From NCBI RefSeq assembly GCF_032854445.1, contig NC_088298.1, forward strand, positions 5,390,160-5,454,159: 64,000 nucleotides of DNA, given 5' to 3'. The notes beneath the pieces were generated by a model. It did not search any database. It was not told where the DNA came from and saw only the letters and a program-made list of their open reading frames with translations. Shown in pieces: positions 21,657 to 33,559 of the stretch. The translations under genes were made by a program, and so were the position numbers. The DNA comes from Liolophura sinensis (lineage: Eukaryota > Mollusca > Polyplacophora > Chitonida > Chitonidae). The stretch's first letter is position 1, and every line of letters starts with the position of its first letter.

Positions 21657-23424
21657 TAAAACGAGGGAAGAACTTGGACTACTGGGAGTAGATGTGAAGT
21701 TACTGTTGTCGACTATGTCTGCAGATAAGCAGTTGGTGGAAAGCAGCAGAATAGATGGATTAACCGTCAGAGGATTGGATAGTTCACAGAAGATTCCGCT
21801 TCCCTCAGTATATTCTAGAGAGATTATGCCGGCAAACAGATCACAAATACCGACACCAGAAATTGCGTTGAGATGGCCTCATCTTCACAAGATTGCAGAC
21901 AAGATTTTGCCCCTTATTGACGTGGAGGTGGGTTTCCTCATTGGATACAATTGCCCTCGCGCACTGGTACCGCGAGATGTAATTCCGCCAAATGAAGATC
22001 ATGAACCTTATGGGCAGAAGACCGACTTAGGATGGGGTATACTCGGCATAGTTGACTCAAGTTTCAGTGAATCTGGAGCTGATGCCATCGGTCTTAGCCA
22101 CAGGATTCTGACATACGAAGTTCCGGCAGATTTGTGTGTGGACGACAGTGAAGGAAAAGGATGTCCGTCTGTTGTGATCCATTCCGTACGGTCAGCGGTT
22201 AAGGAGACAATTAATCCCAATACAGTCGCTAGAATGATGGAGATAGATTTAAGCGAACACAAGGACGCCGTAGGGTACTCTTCTGACGATCGTTTGTTCC
22301 TGAAGAAGGTAGAAAGCGGCATTAGATTTTGTGATGATAAGCATTATAAAATGCCCCTGCCTTTCAAGCAATCAGATCCCAAGCTACCGAACAACCGGAG
22401 CCAGGCGCTACATCGTCTGTACCGGCTGAAGCAGCGTTTTACGCGTGACAAGAAATATCGAGATGACTACATCAAGTTCATGCGTAATACCATTCACAAG
22501 GGGTTTGCTGAGCCAGTTCCAGAGAGCGAGTTGGAACTTAACAATGGCACAGTGTGGTATATCCCACACCATGGAGTATACCACTGGAAAAGGCCGAACA
22601 AAATTCGCGTAGTTTTTGACTGCAGCGCGAACTACAAAGGCCAATCATTGAATGATCGTCTATTGCAAGGTCCAGATCTTACAAATTTACTGACAGGCGT
22701 TCTGTGCAGATTCAGACAAGACTCAGTCGCATTTATCTGCGATATTGAACAAATGCTCTTCCAGTTCAGGGTCAACTCAGAACATCGCAACTTTCTGAGA
22801 TTTCTTTGGTGGAGTGACGATAACCTCAGCGGTGATCCCATCGTGATGGGGATGACGGTGCACCTTTTTGGAGCTGTCTCTTCTCCTTCCTGTGCGAGCT
22901 TTGGTCTGAAGGAAACGGCCAATAGGAACGAAGAGAAGTATGGAAAGGATGCCGCAGATTTTATCAGGCATGACTTCTATGTCGATGATGGGCTGAAATC
23001 GATAGCTTCCGCTATGAAAGCCATCGACCGGATTGACAGAAGCATGGCCATGTGTGCTGAAGGAGGTTTGCGTCTCCACAAGTTTGTCTCCAGTTCAAGA
23101 GAAGTCTTAGCTGCAGTCCCTTCGGGAAGTCAGGCAAAGGGCATACAGAGCCTGGATCTTATGTTTGAACCTCTACCGGTTGAAACAGCACTTGGGGTAC
23201 AGTGGTGTATCGAATCGGATGCTTTCCGGTTCAGGATTACCTTGCAGGATAAGCCCCTTACAAGAGGTGGTATCTTATCTACTGTATCTTCCATCTACGA
23301 CCCCCTAGGATTTGCCGCCTCAGTTATTCTATTAGGGAAGCAGATACTACAAGAGTTATGTCGAGATGGTCTAGATTGGGACAGTCCGTTGCCATACTCT
23401 GTGCGTCCAAAATTTCTAAAATGA
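21637..23424 (+). pseudogene. BEL/Pao protease remnant and reverse transcriptase
   Basis: 595-codon frame. The N-terminus is the C-terminal side of the A17-type protease (TREELGLLG onward); the part expected to hold the catalytic Asp is missing at the junction with the previous frame. The reverse transcriptase has the Pao-type entry HHGVYHWKRPNKIRVVFDCS, LLQGPDLTNLL and the catalytic YVDD at 22978-22989, followed by the thumb and start of the connection (SSIYDPLGFAA). The frame is lost at 23424 before RNase H. Confidence 0.9.
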
Positions 23425-23425
23425 T

Positions 23426-24640
23426 TTGTTTCTTCTAGAGAAAGTTAGCGTGCAGCGCTGTGTGAAACCAGCTAACTTTGGTCAAGTTCGTTCGGCAGAG
23501 CTCCACAGTTTTTCAGATGCCAGTAATAGTGGGTACGGCCAGTGTACCTACTTGCGGCTCACAGATGATAGACAACAAGTGCATTGCTCGTTTATGATGG
23601 GTAAAGCCAGGGTTACCCCTATGAAGCACGTTGCCATCCCCAGACTCGAGTTGACTGCTGCTCTCGTGTCAGCTAAGATTAGTGCCTTCTTGAAGCGGGA
23701 GCTGGAGTTTGAGGATATCCAGGAATACTTCTGGACTGACAGCAAAGTAGCACTGGGGTATGTTACGAACGATGCTCGAAGATTCCATGTGTTCGTCGCG
23801 AATCGTGTACAACAGATAAAGGAATTAAGCGAAGGAGCACAATGGCGGCACATACCCACAGACAAGAATTCAGCTGACGAAGCATCGCGAGGGTTGAGTG
23901 CTAAACAGTTCGTAGAGTCATCTAGGTGGATATGTGGCCCAGCCTTTCTCAGGGAGATGAGGATTCCAGACTTGGATATTGAGACTCAGGAGATCTTATG
24001 TGACGAGAACGACCCAGAAGTTAAGAGAGCCACGACGGGGGCCATACGGGCTAGGACGTCTCATGAACGGTTCCAATACTTTTCCGATTGGTATCGTCTG
24101 AAGAGAGAAGTGGCTGTTTTTCTTAGACTCAAGTCTTTTTTACAAGATCGCAAGGTGAAGATTAACCGATGCCAATGTCCGGCGAAGTCCATTGATGAGT
24201 ATGAGCCAGTAAAGAGCGAGGATCTTGAGAAGGCTGAAAATGTTATTCTGAAGTTGGTGCAAAGAGAATCGTTTTCGTCGGATATCAAAGTCCTTGAATC
24301 GGTGCATAAGAGCGGGAAGTCGACGAGGCAAACGGAGAAAGATCTCAAGAGAGTTTTAAAAGGCACAAGTTCGATTCATCGACTGGATCCCTTCCTTGAT
24401 GATAACGGCATTCCACGAGTGGGTGGCCGATTACAACGGGCAGAATTCACTTCGAATGTAAGACACCCTGCTGTGCCGAGGACTCACCATATCACCACAT
24501 TAGTGATTCGACACTTTCATCAGAAGACAGGACATCAAGGCCGTGGAATGACGACTAACCAGTTGAGGGCGAACGGTTTTTGGGTCACTGGTTGCAGTTC
24601 AGCCGTTTTGCAATACATCAGTAAGTGTGTGGAATGCTGA
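23426..24640 (+). pseudogene. BEL/Pao RNase H and integrase zinc-binding domain
   Basis: RNase H core: FSDASNSGYG at about 23511, the region of LELTAALVSAK, and WTDSKVALGYV, giving the acidic catalytic residues. Then a linker and the integrase HHCC domain (RHFHQKTGHQG, then KCVEC). It ends at a TGA (24638-24640) directly after the CVEC motif; the same frame continues into the integrase core, so this is a single nonsense change. Confidence 0.9.
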
Positions 24641-24670
24641 AGTCTACGTCATGACGTTCAAGAGCAGAAG

Positions 24671-25219
24671 ATGGCAGATTTGCCTGGAGATAGAATTACA
24701 GAAGCTCCTCCTTTCACTTACTGCGGAGTGGACCTATTTGGACCCTGGGTTGTGAAGAATGGACGGAAGAGCGTCAAACGGTATGGGGTCTTATTTACCT
24801 GCATGGCTTGTCGAGCGATCCGTATGGAAACAGCCGATTCTCCCGACACAGATTCGTACATTAACTCGCTTCGTCGTTTCTTAAGTATTCGTGGTCCTAT
24901 TCGGCAGTTGAGATTGGATCGGGGAACGAATTTTGTGGGCGCAGAACGAGAACTCCGGAAGGCTGTCGCAGAAATGGACCAGACTCGAGTCCATACGTTT
25001 CTATCGGAGAAAGGCTGCGATTTCTTTGAGTTCAACATGAATGTTCCCAGCGCTATTCACGCAGGCGGAGTGTGGGAGCGACAGATAAGGACCGTGCGAA
25101 GTGTAATTTCTGGTCTCCTCAGGAAGGAAGGTTCGCAGCCTGATGACGACACCTTACGTACTCTGCTGTACGAAGTCACTGCTATTGTTAACAGCAGACC
25201 GCTTACGGCCGAAAATTGA
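24671..25219 (+). pseudogene. BEL/Pao integrase catalytic core
   Basis: Same frame as the preceding segment. The rve-type core has all three acidic residues: Asp in YCGVDLFGPW, Asp in RLDRGTNFVG and Glu in AGGVWERQIRTV. It ends at 25219 after NSRPLTAEN through a one-base frame change. Confidence 0.9.
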
Positions 25220-25668
25220 ATGATCCTATGTCTTTGGAGCCTTTAACTCCAAATCATTTGTTGACCATGAAGTCTAGTGTTATTCTCTCCCCGCCAGGCG
25301 CTTTCCAGCATGCAGATCTGTACTCTCGAAAACGCTGGCGTAGAGTACAGCATCTGACTAACGAGTTTTGGCGCCATTGGAAACAAAAGTATTTGCAGAC
25401 CTTACATACTCGCTCCAAGTGGAATCGTCCACGGCGGAATGTCGAAGTAGGAGATGTAGTCTTATTAAAAGAGGATCTGCCGCGCAACCAGTGGAGGATA
25501 GTGCGAGTTAAGGAAACCATTGTTGATAAAGATAATTATGTAGGCAAGGTTACCCTTGCAGTTGGTACTCAGAATCTAGATAAGAAGGGAAAACGAGTTC
25601 AATCTGTAACCATTCTGGAACGTCCAGTCCAGAAATTAGTTGTGTTGGTTAAGAGCCCAAATGACTGA
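25216..25668 (+). pseudogene. BEL/Pao integrase C-terminal (DUF5641-like) domain
   Basis: 150 codons starting LTPNHLLTMK with the Trp/Arg-rich RKRWRRVQHLTNEFW and VEVGDVVLLKEDLPRNQWRI, typical of the Pao pol C-terminus. The terminal stop at 25666-25668 lies about 50 bp before the 3' LTR, so this is the natural end of pol. Confidence 0.88.
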
Positions 25669-25719
25669 ATATATTTCTGTATTTTGGTTTGGAAATAAGA
25701 AGTCTTATTTAGGGAGGTA

Positions 25720-26179
25720 TGTTACTGTAGTCAATACAGATAGGGAGTTGTCGCCCCTTTGCGACTTAGCTCAGATAATGTTTTTACGATGTAAACATGT
25801 TTATTTTATGTTACCTAAGTGCAGAATTTATAACTGTTTACAATGAATGTGAATCTGCGTAGGAGTTGAAGGTATCGACAACTGACAGGAGATGTCACAG
25901 TTTGCCCACTTTTCGTGACTTTAATGACGTAAATTCAGATATACGATTGTGCGCTAAATATAATATCGTTCTTTGTTTTTAGTTTCACGTGTAAGGAGCT
26001 TTTTGAACTGGATTGATGTATGGTTTTGGGGAGCGTGCGAATTTGCTCAAAGGGTGTACCTACACGAGTAACAGTTCTAATAAAGCAGCAGTGATCAACC
26101 CATGGATTGACTTTGTCATTTCCTCATTGCGAACTCACAGCAGCATTCGTCGCACACCGATGCGGTAGCTGCTGTTATA
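25720..26179 (+). repeat. BEL/Pao 3' LTR with internal deletion
   Basis: About 460 bp, same start as the 5' LTR. Sequence jumps from 'gcccctttgcgactt' straight to 'agctcagataatg', omitting about 120 bp; both junctions share 'tt', consistent with a microhomology deletion. Confidence 0.85.
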
Positions 26180-26245
26180 AACATAATGATTATTACAACA
26201 GACTTTTTCCACTCCTTCATCTGAATCTTATTCTATATGTTTTCT

Positions 26246-26498
26246 GGGGGCCTCCGTGGCTCAGTCGGTTAAAGCGCTAGCGCAGCGTAATGTCCCAGGA
26301 GTCTCTCACCAATGCGGTCGCTGTGAGTTCAAGTCCAGCTCATGCTGGCTTCCTCTCCGGCCGCACGTGGAAAGGTCTGTCAGCAACCTGCGGATGGTCG
26401 TGGGTTTCTCCCACAATAATGCTGGCCGCCGTCGTGTAAGTGAAATATTCTTGAGTACGGCGTAAAACACCAATCAAATAAATAAATAAATAAATATA
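26246..26498 (+). repeat. SINE family 1, best full-length copy
   Basis: Head 'ggcctccgtggctcagtcgg' contains an A-box match (TGGCTCAGTCGG); 'gtgagttcaagtccagc' matches a B box (GTTCAAGTC), so the head is tRNA-derived with an internal pol III promoter. The body ends in 'gtacggcgtaaaacaccaat' and a (caaataaat)n tail. Confidence 0.92.
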
Positions 26499-26499
26499 T

Positions 26500-27040
26500 T
26501 TTCTCCACCATTAACGCACACACTCGATTTCTTTATTCAAAATGCATACACATACAGATTTGAATCTGCCTTCCTGTGCGGTCGTCGCGAAAGTCTTGAG
26601 GGCACCATGGCTGTGGAGGGCGAGGGGGCACAAAGGTTGCAGTTTTTTTTAAAATCAAGCACGTTTCAATGCACGGTTTGCTTGCTCCGGAGAAAAACAG
26701 ACAATTTCACAGTTTGTTGTGTCCTCTGGACGATTTTTCTTTATCTTTCTTTTACATTTTAGTTACAGAATGACCTGAAATATACAGATTTTGTTGGCGC
26801 GCATACAGTTTTGGTGTAAACCAGTACCATGGAGGGATTGGCACACGTCAATATCCCAAAGACCAACCGATCGCTAAGGTCGAGATCTAGATGGCCGCAA
26901 TCAGCCATCATGGCCCTATTCAGAGGCTTCGTATGGGAGGGTTGAGCAATTGTTGGTGACTTCACAATTTTTGGAGGCTAAAAATTCCATGTCCGAAGCC
27001 GGTTTTGAACCTGGAGTGTTATTGTAACCTGAAAGACAAT
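26500..27040. other. No recognised feature
   Basis: Flank between two SINEs. A tRNA-like scrap 'ccggttttgaacctggagtg' lies near 27000. No coding evidence. Confidence 0.4.
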
Positions 27041-27053
27041 CCGGATTACCATA

Positions 27054-27318
27054 GTTTATTTCTATTATTTATTTCATTGGTGTTTTATGTCGTACTCAAG
27101 AATATTTCATTTATACGATGGCGACCAGCATTATAGTGGGAGGAAACCCTATGGAACCCATGCACGACCATCCGCGTAGACTGCTGGCAAACCTTCCCAC
27201 GTACGGCCGGAGAGGAAGCCACCATGAGCTGGAATGGAACTCACAGCGACCGCATTGGTGAGAGGTCCCTGGTTCATTGCGCCGCGGAGGCCCCTAAGCC
27301 CCTTGGCCACGGAGGCCA
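27054..27318 (-). repeat. SINE family 1, full-length with 13-bp target duplication
   Basis: Reverse-oriented. Flanked by ccggattaccata at 27041-27053 and again at 27319-27331, a perfect 13-bp target-site duplication, which marks the copy as LINE-mobilised. Confidence 0.92.
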
Positions 27319-27964
27319 CCGGATTACCATAACAAACAGGGACTTATTACTATATTACGATTGCTCTAATTTTGACGCATTTTGACTCGAAGGCAATTAT
27401 TATTAGTATTATCAGTCTTATTGCAGACTCAAGTCCATAGAATATGCATGATAGTAAATAAATACTGAGATTACATATAACGACAGCTTACAGCCATACA
27501 ATGTAATAATACAGAGTATGACTACACTTTACACATACAACTGAATGAACACGGACATACAGTCGCTATGGTTTGATTGTTACAGGAGCCAAGTCTTGTT
27601 AACAAGAAGTTTGGTGTTTTGCGCACTATTTCTCCCAAAGACATTACCTTTGCATGAAAACATGTCACTAGCACAACAGCTGCAGTTGGATTAAACTGAA
27701 CACAAACGATCTCACGAACTCGTTCTCATTCAAAGCGTTGGGCAAAACTGTTTCCAAAACTGTTTCCAAAACTGTTTTTCCAGAATTTTTATTGCGCCGT
27801 AAAAAAAGACTTAAGTAAGATTTTATACAATGTCGGACCACATCTAAGTGATGTGACGCAAGATCACTTTCTACATAAAACAATATCTTATTTGTCTTAT
27901 TTTGAAAAGATATTTTCCCTGAATTAACTTCTGAACTACCTATAATTTTAATAGCTCTTTAATG

Positions 27965-28115
27965 ATTTTAGGTATTCAAAGTACTGTGAAAAAACTTCTT
28001 TAGGTATTCAAAGTATTGTGAAAAACCTTTTTAGGTATTCAAAGTACTGTGAAAAACCTTTTTAGGTATTCAAAGTACTGTGAAAAACCTTTTTTAGGTA
28101 TTCAAATTACGTTAA
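27965..28115. repeat. 30-bp tandem repeat, about 4.5 copies
   Basis: Unit 'ttaggtattcaaagtactgt' plus 'gaaaaacctt'. A smaller 15-bp triplication (aactgtttccaaa) lies at 27747-27780. Confidence 0.9.
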
Positions 28116-28504
28116 AAAACCTGGGGAAAATACAGTTTGAAACCTCCACCTTCGGAAATGATCGGTTTTGAGGATAAAAATGTAAAAATAATGACATAAA
28201 TTTTATTTCTGGACACAGTTCTCAGCTGCCTTTCATTTGAGGTATGCATTATTTTTTACTTTATATATACTTAATATAAGGTAACTTGTATTTCACGTGA
28301 AGTTCGTTAAACGTGAACTTTCATATGCTAATAAAGGCATTGAAATGATGCGCCGGATACCTACTCCTGAGTATCGCTAACAGCAAAATCAAACTTCACA
28401 CAAAACTCTTAACAGGGAGTATATGGTGGGTGGACCAGTCCGAAGTAAAACAAAATGTGTCACTTGAAATATACTCAACTTTAGATGAAATTTTGTACTC
28501 ACAA

Positions 28505-28720
28505 TATTTTATTTATTTATTTATTTGATTGGTGTTTTACGCCGTACTCAAGAATATTTCACTTATACGACGGCGGCCAGCATTATGGTGGGAGGAAACC
28601 GGGCATTGTCCAGAGAGAAACCCACGGCCATCCAACGACGTTGCTGGAAGACCTTCCCTTGTACGGCCGAAGAGAAACTCACTTGAACTCACAGCAACCG
28701 CACAGTGCTCACAATAACTG
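28505..28720 (-). repeat. SINE family 1 copy
   Basis: Reverse-oriented: (ttta)n tail, 'gattggtgttttacgccgta', body to 'tgaactcacagcaaccgcac'; the head is truncated. A different repeat tail, 'gtttggcgttaagccataat' plus (cattcatt)n, follows at 28840-28885. Confidence 0.88.
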
Positions 28721-29341
28721 TATCACACAAGCATGTGTATCATTGTGGTTCAGAAGAACATATAAAGTACAATCAATTCAGAAATACAAACATATTGTTA
28801 AACATATTGTCCATACATGGAGGCCCGGGACTTGTAATAAGTTTGGCGTTAAGCCATAATCATTCATTCATTCATTCATTCTAATAAGTTATAAGCCCGG
28901 AACTTCTTATAAGTTCATAAAATTGCATAAGTTGGTAGTTTTCTTGCCCTAAGCCCACCAAGAGGTATATTTCTTGAAAAAGTCAAACATTACACGAAAA
29001 TTGCTTTGATATGCATGGTAAAGATGTTACATAAGTAAAACACCTTTGCTTAATCAGTATCTTGTTCGTTAGTGTGTTGCCAAAGGTTGGTGGTTTACTC
29101 CCAGGCAATCCGATTTTGCCCACATATATTGAAAAGGCCACCATTGTATGGGTGAAAACTTCTCCATTATGTGAAACAAGGATCAAATAAAAAAAATGCT
29201 CCACGATCTAGACGTTTGTATCCTATTTGTGATTCAATGCTCTCATTCCAGTAAATAAAGTAAATTTCACACAATTCGGCAGTAAACAACAGAAAAAGAA
29301 AATATTCGATGTCCAACGAAGTGAAAACAGTATGAACTTAC

Positions 29342-29407
29342 CTTCTCATGCAGCCCAAGAATTCGTGTCTGGATTCGTACGATACCGCGAGTAATGCACC
29401 TGGCCAT
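29342..29407 (-). CDS. Possible first coding exon, unknown gene
   Basis: An ATG at 29407 in good context opens 22 codons (MARCITRGIVRIQTRILGLH, then EK) and runs into a consensus donor AAG|GTAAGT at 29341. The adjacent upstream stretch (29410-29610) is less AT-rich with several CpGs and could be a promoter. No downstream exon could be recognised on the minus strand, and the Arg-rich peptide (possibly a mitochondrial presequence) is not identified. It may be a chance ORF. Confidence 0.25.
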
Positions 29408-29861
29408 AAATACGGGGTAAATTTATCGACGTACTTCGTGTGTTACGTGATCACTCTATTACCATCAAGCAAGGTGTTTATTGCGTGTTTAGTAGTCAGT
29501 CTCGCGTTGTGCTTCACACATCGAGTTTGTGATTGGACGGAATAAACGACCAATGAGATCAAACACATCCGGCCGCTTCTCTCCGCCGGTTTGCCTCATT
29601 CTTTGTCACTCGCTCCTATGCACCTGGTAAATTGTTGACCTGCTCTCGTGAGACTAAAATGCTAAGCGAAACTTTGATAATGTTAAATCAAACATTTTGC
29701 ATGGCAGCGGTGGGGGATGGAAAGCATTTATAATGCTAGGTTCACAGTTTCTTAAGTGTCAGAAATTTAACAATTGGAAAATATTGTAATTTAACATTGT
29801 GCTATGTCAAATTAACGTTTTAAGAAAGCAGAAGCACGCGCGAAAATCCCATTGATAGAGA

Positions 29862-30291
29862 CTTAAAGACAAACAAAAAACGTGAAGTATATACCAAATT
29901 TATTTTTTTAGAACTTTTTCAACTTGGTGAAATGCATTTGACACTTTCGATTTAAACTGGCCTTTTCTGACTATATTGGGACCATTGTCGGTTTTCTTGC
30001 CACTTAACACAGGTTGCTGGATTTCATCGTTCAAAACGAATATACATTTAGATCTATGAATGCATTCGCCGAATGGACATTTAAAGGAAATAATTCAAGG
30101 TATAAATACGGATGAGATGCCAATGATCCACTCTGCATGGGTCACTACTTACCAGCGCACAATCGTCTGATGTCTTAAACTATTTTACACCTTGGAAAAA
30201 TTCGAGAAAAAAATTAAACCAAATATTTTGCTTGACAGTGTTTAATAGTCTTTCATCTAAAGGATACTTCAGTTTTTTTTTCGCCTTTAAG
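29862..30291. mobile_element. MITE, second copy of the 52.3-kb family
   Basis: Ends 'cttaaagacaaac' and 'ttcgcctttaag', and the interior ('ggatttcatcgttcaaaacg', 'agatctatgaatgcattcgc') matches the reverse complement of 52288-52773. The left inverted repeat is shortened. Older and more diverged than the 52-kb copy. Confidence 0.65.
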
Positions 30292-30569
30292 ATTTAACCA
30301 ACGTGTCAATGACTTTACAGTTCAGTCTGCGTGACGTACAGATCTGAACGTCATATTACAATAAAACAAATGCTTTTCAAAACATTCCCGTGTTTGGGCA
30401 ACGAACACATCATCGATTAGGGAAGGTAATAAGGAAAGCACGTAGGCGTTTAACAGGCTTGCAGATGAATGTAAATCCAGTTTGCCGGCACCTTGTCCAG
30501 CTTTGTTATATCAGGATTCAAATTAGTGTGGAATAAATCCCACATGTTGCATCTAATCTGCCGCTGATT

Positions 30570-30640
30570 AGCTATGGGGGTGAGGGTGGGGGTTGGGGGG
30601 GGGGGGGGGTGTTTGGGGCGTGATGGGGTAAGGGGTGGGA
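30570..30640 (-). other. G-rich tract, potential G-quadruplex
   Basis: The plus strand has a run of G's around 30594-30610 flanked by gggtgaggg / ggggttgggg blocks. The sequence could form G-quadruplexes and is prone to length polymorphism. Confidence 0.6.
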
Positions 30641-30869
30641 TGCATGGATTTTGCAGGTCTGGTCTATTCACAGTTAAATTGTCCCAGTGATCTACAGCAG
30701 AATTACTATCCTTCAAAAACAAAAATCCACCTCCACAATTCTCAAGAACTCTTGATTGAACTTAACACTGCAGGTATTTGGACGGTGTTTATTATTACAG
30801 GATAACAGGTTTTCCAGTCGACAAATCATGGAAGAATGAGCAACTCACAAATGTAATGTTTGTTTCAAT

Positions 30870-31122
30870 TTTATTTATTTAGTTAGTTATTTAATTGGTG
30901 TTTTACGCCGTACTCAAGAATATTTCACTTATACGACGGCGGCCAGCATTATGGTGGGAGGAAACGGGACAGAGCCCGGGGGAAACCAACGACCATCCGC
31001 AGGTTGCTGACAGACCTTCCCACTTACGGCCGGAGAGGAAGCCAGCATGAGCTGGACTTGAACTCACAGCGACCGCATTGGTGAAAGCTTCTGGGTCATT
31101 ACGCTGCGCTAGCGCGCTAAAC
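30870..31122 (-). repeat. SINE family 1, near full-length
   Basis: Reverse-oriented from the (ttta) tail through 'ggccagcattatggtgggag' to 'attacgctgcgctagcgcgc'. Flanking 'gtttcaattttatt' and 'gttttaatttttt' may be a decayed target duplication. Confidence 0.88.
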
Positions 31123-31254
31123 TTGTTTTAATTTTTTGGTCTGCCTTAATTATATAAAAACAAATTACCATCTTCTGTGATATGTGTTCGCAATGCCTTA
31201 CACTGTAATATGTGAATATGTAAGAATTTTTCGGAACAGGTAGAATAAAACCAT

Positions 31255-31365
31255 AACTTAGGTAAATTGAAAAGAGGCTGTATTTCACAGGTTACGTTCG
31301 ACAATTCGCCAGCTATCAATCAAACTGTCGTCGCTACTCTATAGTTTAACCCTCTATGCTGTATG
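31255..31365 (+). repeat. Dispersed repeat R1, single copy
   Basis: Contains 'tatttcacaggttacgttcg', 'acaattcgccagctatcaat' and 'actgtcgtcgctactctata'. This is a single copy of the module amplified at 33.56-35.33 kb. Other single copies: about 33340-33425 and 52805-52915 (plus); 32690-32765, 35755-35865, 58060-58140 and 58295-58385 (minus). Confidence 0.7.
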
Positions 31366-33450
31366 TCTTTAATTATAGTATATGATTTTCAATTCATTTA
31401 CGTTAAGTAATGCTCGGCGCTGCTGAATTGTCCTCAAATCAACAAACCCAAGCACCCTTGTAATATAAAAGACTGTAAACTGCAGACTTCAGCTATTCGT
31501 ATATCAAATGTGCGATGAATATTTAGCCTCTTGCCCCGGGGTACGCGGAATTCGAACTTATACGCCCTCTAGCTACATTGCTTAGGCAGAATTAGGTACG
31601 AAAATGTAGTGATGGTGAGAGCAATGTGATAGACGTCACGTGTCTAGATTTACTTAAAATACTGTCGTCACATGTGAAAAAATAAATCGCTGGAAGACGT
31701 ACAGATTTACTTCTATGTATTCGTCCTCAATCCCACCCCGGTGATTCCGCCAAGAATGCGTTTTGTATCTGTTGACCTTGTGCAAGCATATCTGGACTTG
31801 ATATAAGTGTTAAACGGATCACTGACCGAAAGACGAATGAGATTGCTGAGGCACTCCCGATAAGGTTCAGCGGGGCAGTTCCGTGTTGTGCCATAAAGGG
31901 AGATAACTCCTTTATGCTTGTCTAATGTTATGCACTAGTATACCTATAATTTGATATTTATATAAATAAATAAAATTTGGATATTGGAAACATATATTAG
32001 AAATAGAAAGTATTTATTTTCTGCTAAACAATATAAACTATTTTGTTAAAACTTTAAAAAACATTTTAATAACACCCAAATATTTTAGATGTATTGGAGG
32101 TCCCGTATTTTGTATTAGGATGTCTCTCTATATATTCGCGCACACCCCCTGAACCGAGTACTTAGAACTGAGTAAAATCAGTCAATCAATCAATTAATCA
32201 ATCAAAAATTTTTGCCCCCATGTTCCCAAAGGAACTGGGGTATAAGAGGAAGAACAAGGCGACATAAGATTAGTTCCAAGCGCTAGCGGTGAGGCAGGCC
32301 GAATTTGAAGTACGTGAAAATCGCTAGTACCTTGAGCTAAATCCACGCAGCTGTGTGATGACAACACGACTTTTGGGTCCGGACGGTCAACGTCGAAGTT
32401 TCAGCATTGACAGTTAGTTGGGGCTAGCTGACGGTAAGAAATCACATGTGAGTCGAAGTATGCAAAGTTGGGCATGACACGACAGAGGCAAGGTGAACAA
32501 TAAAAAGATATTAAATACAGCGTGAACAAAAGGGAATGTGTCCAGCTCAGGTTTCATTGTGAGCAGTGAACTGACTGGTGTTGAAAAACATAAAATGTCA
32601 TCTATAATCTGGCATTTTCATTCAGACACTCAAACATATAAGTTAATCTTCAAGCTGCATCCCATGTGAGGCTGGGAATATAATTAAGACGTAGAGAATG
32701 GAGAGTAAAACCAGAGCTGACACTACAGTGTGATAGCTGACAAGTGGTCACCGGTGAAAAAAACACCAAAATTCAGTCAATTTACAAGCCCCCCCTCCCC
32801 TTCCCCGCCAAATTACCTGCACTCGTGTTAACTTAAACTGCAATTTATTAGACGTCACTGGTATAGAATTACTCAAAATACTATGTTGTCATCACATTTA
32901 ACATACCCTAGTATTATGTTAAACTCTTAATGCTTGATGATATTCAACTTGATCGATGCTGATATACAAACCGAATCAAAGTCCGTGTGATGTCTCCCTG
33001 AGGCCAAGCCGTATCATTGAGATGCAGTACCGGCCATTCTAGTTTAATCACTATCTGTAGTCAATGAATGTGCTATCCCGGCTTGTGAATGTACGGCGTC
33101 AAACATCTTTCACTCGCAACTGTGCACGAACGTTGAAGACGTAAGTCGAAAATAAATGGATCTTGCGATTATCGACGTGGAACGCCCTTTACTACGAATG
33201 GTATACGAATGGTGTACGAATGTCGGACATGACGCTCATTTGTATATGACGCTACATGTTTGCCTAGTTCTGCTTAAGCTATGGTGCTAGGGAGTGTGTA
33301 ATTTGCTACTATTTATTCATTCACTCGATAAAACCCTATAACTGAGGTAAATTGACGAGTACATGTGACAATTTGCCAACTGTTACACTCCCGTCGCTGC
33401 TCTCCATGCTGTAGCCTTTTATATTACAAACCCCGTCAGTAAGCCTGCTT
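31366..33450. other. Intergenic, nothing coding recognised
   Basis: Contains the hairpin 'cataaagggagataactcctttatg' at about 31891-31915 (10-bp arms), a simple repeat (caatcaat)n near 32180-32205, and R1 copies. No exon recognised. Confidence 0.4.
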
Positions 33451-33559
33451 TAGTCATGGCGTTAGGCTCCTACTTTTTAAAGTTATACATGAACGGTGGG
33501 AAAAAAACACTGGCTGAGGTAAATGTAATAAAGGCCGCATTTCATCAGTTATACGTCGT

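Larger units (their letters stand above)
18531..26179 (+). mobile_element. BEL/Pao LTR retrotransposon, degenerate
   Basis: About 7.65 kb with two LTRs that both begin TGTTACTGTAGTCAATACAG. Between them, in order, are gag, zinc knuckle, aspartic protease remnant, Pao-type reverse transcriptase, RNase H, integrase and a C-terminal DUF5641-like domain: the BEL/Pao order, with integrase after RNase H. A purine run 'agggaggta' precedes the right LTR (polypurine tract). Possible 5-bp target duplication accat / aacat with one mismatch. The coding region is broken by at least two in-frame stops and four frame changes, so it cannot act autonomously. Only about a dozen LTR-LTR substitutions were counted by eye over roughly 455 aligned bases, suggesting a fairly recent insertion. 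Confidence 0.93.

Noticed and set aside
28485..28859. Recurring short frames reading like 'FYAVLKNISLIRRRPALWW' at many positions
   Set aside because: All are translations of reverse-oriented SINE family 1 copies.
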